From contig JAEMRB010000035.1 in assembly GCA_016463555.1 (NCBI GenBank), forward strand, positions 1-9,201: 9,201 nucleotides of DNA, given 5' to 3'. The notes under the pieces are model-generated. The model had not been told where the DNA came from. It ran no database searches and saw nothing but the letters and a program-made list of their open reading frames with translations. The stretch is from Chloroflexota bacterium. Lineage in GTDB: Bacteria; Chloroflexota; Limnocylindria; Limnocylindrales; Limnocylindraceae. Each line of letters starts with the position of its first letter. Within the stretch, counting starts at the first letter, position 1. Below, piece by piece: positions 5,462 through 9,201 of the stretch. The translations under genes and the position numbers were made by a program.

Positions 5462-5587
5462 GCGTCCGAATCGGACGTCCGCCCCCGCAAGGGGTCGAAA
5501 TACGCACGCGGAACAAGACGCCTCACTACGGTGGCCCTTCGGGGTCGTGACGGCGCCCCGCGGTGGAATAACCGTGCAAGGAGAACT
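5462..5587 (+). promoter_or_regulatory. Long structured leader of rpsB-tsf operon
   Basis: Several stem-loops can be read in order. CGTCCG/CGGACG (5463-5468 with 5472-5477) has an AAT loop. CCCC/GGGG (5483-5486 with 5491-5494) closes a GCAA tetraloop of the GNRA class. CCC/GGG (5535-5537 with 5542-5544) closes a TTCG tetraloop. CGGT/ACCG (5561-5564 with 5571-5574) lies just before the AAGGAG ribosome binding site (5578-5583). GGGG 5541-5544 could instead pair with CCCC 5556-5559, and ACGGT 5528-5532 with ACCGT 5571-5575, so two competing folds exist. Feedback of S2 on its own leader is known in other bacteria. Whether this leader is of that type is unknown. Confidence 0.45.
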
Positions 5588-6457
5588 ATGGCACCAGTAA
5601 CGATGCGCGACCTCCTCGAGGTCGGAGCCCACTTCGGGCACCAGACACGCCGATGGAATCCCAAGATGGCGCCGTTTATCTACGCGCAGCGCAACGGGAT
5701 CCACATCCTCGACCTCGCGAAGAGTGCGAAGCACCTGCAAGCTGCCCTCGACGCCGTGCGCGACGCGAGCGCAAACGGGGAGACCATTCTCTTCGTCGGT
5801 ACCAAGAAGCAGGCGCAGGCTCCGATTCAGGAAGAGGCGACCCGCGCCGGCCAGCCATACGTGATCAAGCGCTGGCTCGGCGGCATGCTCACCAACTTCA
5901 TGACGATTCGTAAGCGCCTCACCCTCATGGAGCAGCTTGAGGCTCGAGAGCAGGCTGGCGAGTTCGCCATCATGTCGAAGAAAGAGGCATCCAAGCTTGG
6001 CGACAAGCTGGAGAAGCTTCGCGGGGCGCTCGGCGGCATGCGCCGTTTGCGCAAGGCCCCAGGCATGGTCTTCATCATCGACCCAAGCCGCGAGACCCTC
6101 GCCGCGATCGAGGCGAACAAGCTCGGGATCCCTGTTGTCGGCACCGCCGACACCAACGTCAATCCCGATCTACTCACCTATCCGATCCCAGTAAACGACG
6201 ACGCGATCAAGTGCATTCGCTTGATCTGCACCGCCGTTGCTGATGCGGTGATCGAGGGCGCTGCGATTCGCGCCGCACGTTTGCCTGAACTTGAGGCGCA
6301 AGAGGCCGCAGCTGCTGCCGCAGAAAACGCCGCAGATGCACCCGAGTCTTCAGATGTGCAGGACGACCTCGTTGCCGCGCTGAGTGCCACCGGCACGCTG
6401 AGCTTCTCGCCTGACGAGGAGCCAACGCCCGCCGTCGACACCACCCCAGCAGTGTAA
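5588..6457 (+). CDS. rpsB: 30S ribosomal protein S2 with acidic/Ala-rich tail
   Basis: S2 binds late to the 30S subunit, between head and body, and is needed to dock S1 where present. Residues 1-230 match the family: MRDLLEVGAHFGHQTRRWNP (6-25), IHILDLAKSA (38-47), ILFVGTKKQAQ (67-77), RWLGGMLTNF (95-104) and KLGIPVVGTADTNVNPDL (188-205). NDDAIKCIRLI follows. The usual VDTN..DPD is ADTN..NPD. Residues about 233-289 are a low-complexity acidic and Ala-rich tail. The reading frame is open from GTG 5531, but ATG 5588 is chosen: AAGGAG at 5578-5583 precedes it and it gives the canonical S2 N-terminus (289 residues). It is followed after 10 bp by tsf, the usual arrangement. Confidence 0.97.
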   Translation: MAPVTMRDLLEVGAHFGHQTRRWNPKMAPFIYAQRNGIHILDLAKSAKHLQAALDAVRDASANGETILFVGTKKQAQAPIQEEATRAGQPYVIKRWLGGMLTNFMTIRKRLTLMEQLEAREQAGEFAIMSKKEASKLGDKLEKLRGALGGMRRLRKAPGMVFIIDPSRETLAAIEANKLGIPVVGTADTNVNPDLLTYPIPVNDDAIKCIRLICTAVADAVIEGAAIRAARLPELEAQEAAAAAAENAADAPESSDVQDDLVAALSATGTLSFSPDEEPTPAVDTTPAV

Positions 6458-6467
6458 GGAGGCCACC

Positions 6468-7064
6468 ATGGCGATTAGCGCAGAGGCGGTACGAGACCTA
6501 CGCGAGCGCACGGGCGCTGGGATGATGGATTGCAAGCGCGCACTCGAAGAGTGCGGCGGCGATGTTGAGAAGGCCGTACTGGCACTTCGTGAGGCCGGCC
6601 TTGCCGCGGCCGCCAAGAAGGCCGGTCGCGATGCACGTGAGGGACTCGTCTCTTCGTACATTCATACCGGTGGCCGTGTGGGCGTGCTTCTTGAGATCAA
6701 TTGCGAGACGGACTTCGTGGCGCGCAATGAGCAGTTCCAGAAGTTGGTGAAAGACATTGCGATGCAGATCGCAGGACTTCACCCGCTCTATGTCAGCCAG
6801 GACCAGATCCCTGCCGCCGCGCTCGAGGCGAAGCGCGCCGCCCTCCTTGAGGATGAGGCGCTCGCCAAGAAGCCAGAGGCGATTCGGGCACAGATCGTTG
6901 AGGGCCAACTCCGCAAGTGGTTCGAAGAGGTCTGCCTCCTCGATCAGCCGTTCCGCGACGGCGACGAGACGGTTGCTCAGCTGATCACGAACGCGATTGC
7001 CACGATTGGTGAGAACATCCGAGTACGGCGCTTCGTGCGCTACGCACTCGGCGAGGAGCTGTAG
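6468..7064 (+). CDS. tsf: Elongation factor Ts, short form
   Basis: EF-Ts releases GDP from EF-Tu. Residues 1-45 are the UBA-like N domain with ERTGAGMMDCKRALEE (13-28). The core carries the EF-Tu-contacting TDFVAR (81-86) inside the conserved EINCETDFVARNE. The C-terminal part is LLDQPFRDGDETV (157-169) and GENIRVRRFVRYALGEEL (181-198). At 198 residues it lacks the duplicated core subdomain found in the roughly 280-residue enterobacterial protein, and resembles the short forms of Thermus, cyanobacteria and Chloroflexota. AAGGAGG at 6456-6462 overlaps the rpsB stop codon and sits five bases before ATG 6468, the strongest ribosome binding site in the window. Confidence 0.97.
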   Translation: MAISAEAVRDLRERTGAGMMDCKRALEECGGDVEKAVLALREAGLAAAAKKAGRDAREGLVSSYIHTGGRVGVLLEINCETDFVARNEQFQKLVKDIAMQIAGLHPLYVSQDQIPAAALEAKRAALLEDEALAKKPEAIRAQIVEGQLRKWFEEVCLLDQPFRDGDETVAQLITNAIATIGENIRVRRFVRYALGEEL

Positions 7065-7082
7065 GCCCCACATGATTGGGGC
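7065..7082 (+). other. Hairpin in the tsf-pyrH gap
   Basis: GCCCCA (7065-7070) and TGGGGC (7077-7082) form a perfect 6-bp stem with loop CATGAT, starting directly after the tsf stop. No T-run follows. It ends three bases before the GGAGG ribosome binding site of pyrH (7086-7090). It may be a partial attenuator, a processing site or an RNA-stability element between the tsf and pyrH parts of the operon. Confidence 0.45.
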
Positions 7083-7094
7083 GGTGGAGGCGGC

Positions 7095-7829
7095 ATGACC
7101 GAAACCACACGCTATCAGCGAATTCTGCTGAAGCTCTCCGGGGAGGCACTCCTCGGGAAGCTTGAGTACGGTGTTGATCCTGAAGTCGTCGCATTCGTTG
7201 CCGAACAGGTGAAGGCAGTGACGGCGCTCGGTGTGCAGGTTGGCATCGTGGTCGGCGGCGGAAACATCTTCCGTGGCATGGCTGCAGCAACCGCTACCGG
7301 CATGGATCGCGCCACCGCCGACTACATCGGCATGCTCGCTACAGCGATGAATGGCCTCGCCCTCCAAGATGCACTTGAGCGCGCAGGCGTGCCAACGCGA
7401 GTGATGACCGCCATCGACATGAATGAGGTCGCCGAGCCGTACATCCGCCGACGCGCCGTGCGGCACCTCGAGAAGGGGCGCGTGGTTATCTTTGTGGCCG
7501 GCACGGGGAACCCGTACTTCACCACCGACACGGCTGCAGCGCTGCGCGCGGTGGAGATTGGCGCTGAGGTCGTGTTGAAGGCCACCAAGGTCGACGGCGT
7601 CTACGACAAGGATCCGGTCAAGTATCCCGATGCAAAGCGGTATCCAGCGATCACCTACGGGCAGGTGCTAGTCGATGGGCTCCGCGTCCTTGACGCCGCC
7701 GCCGTCTCGCTCTGCATGGAGAATGACCTGCCGATCGTGGTCTTTGACCTTGACGCCCATGAAAACATTCTGAAGGCGGTGCGCGGCGAGAAGGTTGGCA
7801 CCCTGATCAGTAAAGGGGGTACGCGATGA
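7095..7829 (+). CDS. pyrH: UMP kinase
   Basis: PyrH phosphorylates UMP to UDP with ATP in pyrimidine nucleotide synthesis and is a hexameric member of the amino-acid-kinase fold. The 244 residues show ILLKLSGEAL (10-19), GGGNIFRG (54-61), the UMP-binding region D71RATADYIGMLATAMN, GTGNPYFTTDTAAALRA (136-152), KATKVDGVYDKDP (162-174) and DLPIVVFDL (201-209). Length is standard. A GGAGG at 7086-7090 lies four bases before ATG 7095. The stop overlaps frr as ATGA. Placement between tsf and frr is the usual one in bacteria. Confidence 0.97.
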   Translation: MTETTRYQRILLKLSGEALLGKLEYGVDPEVVAFVAEQVKAVTALGVQVGIVVGGGNIFRGMAAATATGMDRATADYIGMLATAMNGLALQDALERAGVPTRVMTAIDMNEVAEPYIRRRAVRHLEKGRVVIFVAGTGNPYFTTDTAAALRAVEIGAEVVLKATKVDGVYDKDPVKYPDAKRYPAITYGQVLVDGLRVLDAAAVSLCMENDLPIVVFDLDAHENILKAVRGEKVGTLISKGGTR

Positions 7830-8371
7830 GCGGAACGGCAACTGAGCGCATGGCCAAGGCGGTCGAAGCCTTCGGCAAGGATCTGGGCGGCTTCCGAACT
7901 GGGCGTGCCAGTGCGTCGCTCGTTGAGCGCGTCACCGTTGAGCATTACGGCGCGATTACGCCACTCAACCAGATGGCCGGGATCAGCGTCCCAGAGAACA
8001 CCCTACTGGTGATTCAGCCGTGGGATAGGTCGGCGATCCCCGCCATTGAGAAGGCACTCAACAACGCCCAGCTCGGCATGACCCCTGCGGTAGACGGTGG
8101 AGTTATTCGACTCCGCGTTCCTGCAATGACAGAGGAGCGCCGCAAGGACCTCGTAAAGCAGATGGGGAAGCGGGCCGAAGAGGCGCGTGTTGAGATCCGC
8201 AATGTTCGACGTGACGAGCAAGAGGCGGTCAAGAAGGCGGAGAAGGCCAAGGAGATCGGCGAGGATGATGCCCGCCGCCAGCTCGAGGCGCTCCAGAAGC
8301 TGACCGATGGAAGGATTGCTGAGATCGACAAGTTGACCGCTGCGAAGGAGCGCGAGGTTCTCGAAGGGTGA
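7826..8371 (+). CDS. frr: Ribosome recycling factor
   Basis: RRF, with EF-G, splits the ribosome after termination. The 181 residues give the tRNA-like two-domain form. A long helix contains the GGFRTGRASASLVERVTVE region (about 21-39), followed by domain II (about 31-104) with YGAITPLNQMAGISVPE and LGMTPAVDGGVIRLRVPAMTEERR. The closing charged helices include RNVRRDEQEAVKK, EDDARRQLEALQKLTD and IAEIDKLTAAKEREVLEG. ATG 7826 overlaps the pyrH stop as ATGA, with a G-rich AAGGGGG (7813-7819) seven bases before it. The stop overlaps uppS as GTGA. Confidence 0.97.
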   Translation: MSGTATERMAKAVEAFGKDLGGFRTGRASASLVERVTVEHYGAITPLNQMAGISVPENTLLVIQPWDRSAIPAIEKALNNAQLGMTPAVDGGVIRLRVPAMTEERRKDLVKQMGKRAEEARVEIRNVRRDEQEAVKKAEKAKEIGEDDARRQLEALQKLTDGRIAEIDKLTAAKEREVLEG

Positions 8372-9117
8372 CCGACGCCGAAATTCGGCGACCTGCTGAC
8401 GCGCAGCCGCTGGTGCACAGCACCCCACCGCCCGAAGGCGGGCCGAGCCATGTCGCCATCATCATGGACGGGAATCGACGCTGGGCACGCGGTCGGAACC
8501 TCGATGAACTCGAAGGACACGTCGCCGGCACAGAGGCGTTGCGCACCGTCCTCAAGCACGCAGTGCAGATCGGCATCCCACACCTAACCGTCTACGCCTT
8601 CAGCCGCGAGAACTGGGCCCGCAGCGACAAAGAGGTAGCGCAGCTCTTCAATCTCCTGGCGAAGGTGATCGATGATGAAACGCCTGAGCTGCTTGCGCAG
8701 GGGGTGGCCGTCCGCTTTCTCGGTCGACTCGCCGAGCTGCCAGATCAGGCGCAGGAGCGCATTGCGGCTGCGTGTGCAAAGACGGTAGGTGGCACAAAGC
8801 TCCAGTTGGCTGTCGCTTTTAACTACGGCAGCCGCACCGAGATTGTTGATGCCATTCGCACGATTGTGACCGCTGGCCTCTCCCCTGAGAGCATCGATGA
8901 GCGCACGATCGCAGACGCCCTCTACACGGTCGGCACACCAGACCCTGATCTCGTCATCCGCACGGGCGGGGAGGAGCGCCTCTCGAACTTCCTGTTGTGG
9001 CAGAGCGCCTACGCGGAGATCGTGACGACGGCAACACTCTGGCCAGATTTTGGTGCTGCGGATCTTGATGCGGCGATCGCGACCTATGCCCAGCGCATTC
9101 GGCGGTACGGGCGATGA
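8368..9117 (+). CDS. uppS: Undecaprenyl diphosphate synthase (cis-prenyltransferase)
   Basis: UppS extends farnesyl-PP with isopentenyl-PP to make the C55 lipid carrier for cell-wall precursors. The 249 residues carry HVAIIMDGNRRWARGR (28-43) with the metal-binding D34, HVAGTEALR (51-59), LTVYAFSRENWARS (73-86), FNYGSRTEIVDA (151-162), DLVIRTGGEERLSNFLLWQ (194-212) and SAYAEIVTTATLWPDF. The first 27 residues are an unconserved polar leader. GTG 8368 is chosen because it overlaps the frr stop as GTGA, matching the coupling seen through the operon; the ribosome binding site is weak. Some cis-prenyltransferases make other chain lengths, which sequence alone does not settle. Confidence 0.95.
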   Translation: MTDAEIRRPADAQPLVHSTPPPEGGPSHVAIIMDGNRRWARGRNLDELEGHVAGTEALRTVLKHAVQIGIPHLTVYAFSRENWARSDKEVAQLFNLLAKVIDDETPELLAQGVAVRFLGRLAELPDQAQERIAAACAKTVGGTKLQLAVAFNYGSRTEIVDAIRTIVTAGLSPESIDERTIADALYTVGTPDPDLVIRTGGEERLSNFLLWQSAYAEIVTTATLWPDFGAADLDAAIATYAQRIRRYGR

Positions 9118-9201
9118 GCAGCGGAGCACTGACCCAGCGGGCGATAGGCTCGCTCTTGATCCTTCCCGTCGCCGCCGTTGCGCTCTTCCCGCCAGCAGGC
9201 A
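9114..9201 (+). CDS. cdsA: Phosphatidate cytidylyltransferase, N-terminal fragment
   Basis: Only the first 29 codons are present and the frame stays open to the window end. The peptide begins MSSGALTQRAIGSLLILPVA and runs into a hydrophobic stretch, AAVALFPPAG. This resembles the start of CdsA, which has an Arg followed by the first membrane segment. CdsA makes CDP-diacylglycerol for phospholipid synthesis in the membrane. ATG 9114 overlaps the uppS stop as ATGA. The uppS-cdsA order is very widely conserved and carries most of the weight of this call. Confidence 0.75.
   Translation, partial: MSSGALTQRAIGSLLILPVAAVALFPPAG

Noticed and set aside
5531..5587. GTG 5531 as an upstream start of rpsB adding 19 residues
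   Set aside because: The extra residues are not S2-like and overlap the hairpin-rich leader; ATG 5588 has AAGGAG in front and gives the canonical N-terminus.
6498..7466. Long antisense open frame (322 codons) across tsf and pyrH on the - strand
   Set aside because: It mirrors two certain genes, its peptide shows no family motif, and long antisense frames are expected in GC-rich coding DNA.
5041..7829. Similar strings AGGGAGTACGCGAT (5041-5054) and AGGGGGTACGCGAT (7814-7827) before yraN and frr
   Set aside because: A short ribosome-binding-like match of about 14 bases; the reading frames relate to it differently, so coincidence is the simplest view.
1..9201. Defence system, mobile element, CRISPR array or biosynthetic cluster
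   Set aside because: Every long + strand frame is a core translation, RNA, nucleotide or envelope gene; no terminal repeats, transposase motifs or spaced repeats were seen.

Overview
This window is a dense, one-direction block of core housekeeping genes from a GC-rich bacterium. Fourteen genes lie on the + strand; the last is cut by the window edge. The gene content, the short (198-residue) EF-Ts, TANNNT-type -10 boxes and Ala/Glu-rich tails on ribosomal proteins suggest a Chloroflexota-like or deep-branching Gram-positive-type lineage, possibly a compact-genome one. This placement is an inference and not a firm assignment. I see no mobile element, CRISPR array, tRNA or rRNA, and no base-composition break that would suggest transfer.

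Layout. (1) 26-1459: ffh, the SRP GTPase, with a -10 box placed so that transcription would begin at the ATG (a leaderless mRNA). (2) 1460-1578: a 119-bp gap with a hairpin, a -10 box and a structured leader. (3) 1579-3621: rpsP (S16), khpA-like KH protein, rimM and trmD, each touching or overlapping the next by 0-8 bp. (4) 3622-3693: a 72-bp gap with an extended -10 and a perfect 8-bp stem-loop. (5) 3694-5431: rplS (L19), rnhB (RNase HII) and a YraN-family gene. (6) 5432-5587: a 156-bp gap with an extended -10 and a roughly 125-nt leader rich in possible stem-loops. (7) 5588-9201: rpsB (S2), tsf (EF-Ts), pyrH (UMP kinase), frr (ribosome recycling factor), uppS (undecaprenyl-PP synthase) and the start of cdsA. 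The last four are tied by 4-bp stop/start overlaps.

The genes cover membrane-protein targeting, 30S assembly (S16, RimM and probably the KH protein), tRNA m1G37 methylation, the 50S protein L19, ribonucleotide removal from DNA, the S2/EF-Ts/RRF translation set, and the first steps of UTP, cell-wall-carrier and phospholipid synthesis. Two clusters that many bacteria keep apart, or separate with lepB, comM or dprA, are here fused into one run.

I found no undescribed system. The points most worth a second look are: an RNase HII whose ribonucleotide-sensing G-R-G motif reads G-L-A while all four catalytic acids are kept; low-complexity Ala/Glu tails on three separate ribosomal proteins; a recurring 'hairpin, TANNNT box, structured leader, r-protein gene' module at all three internal gaps; and several altered GTPase motifs in Ffh.
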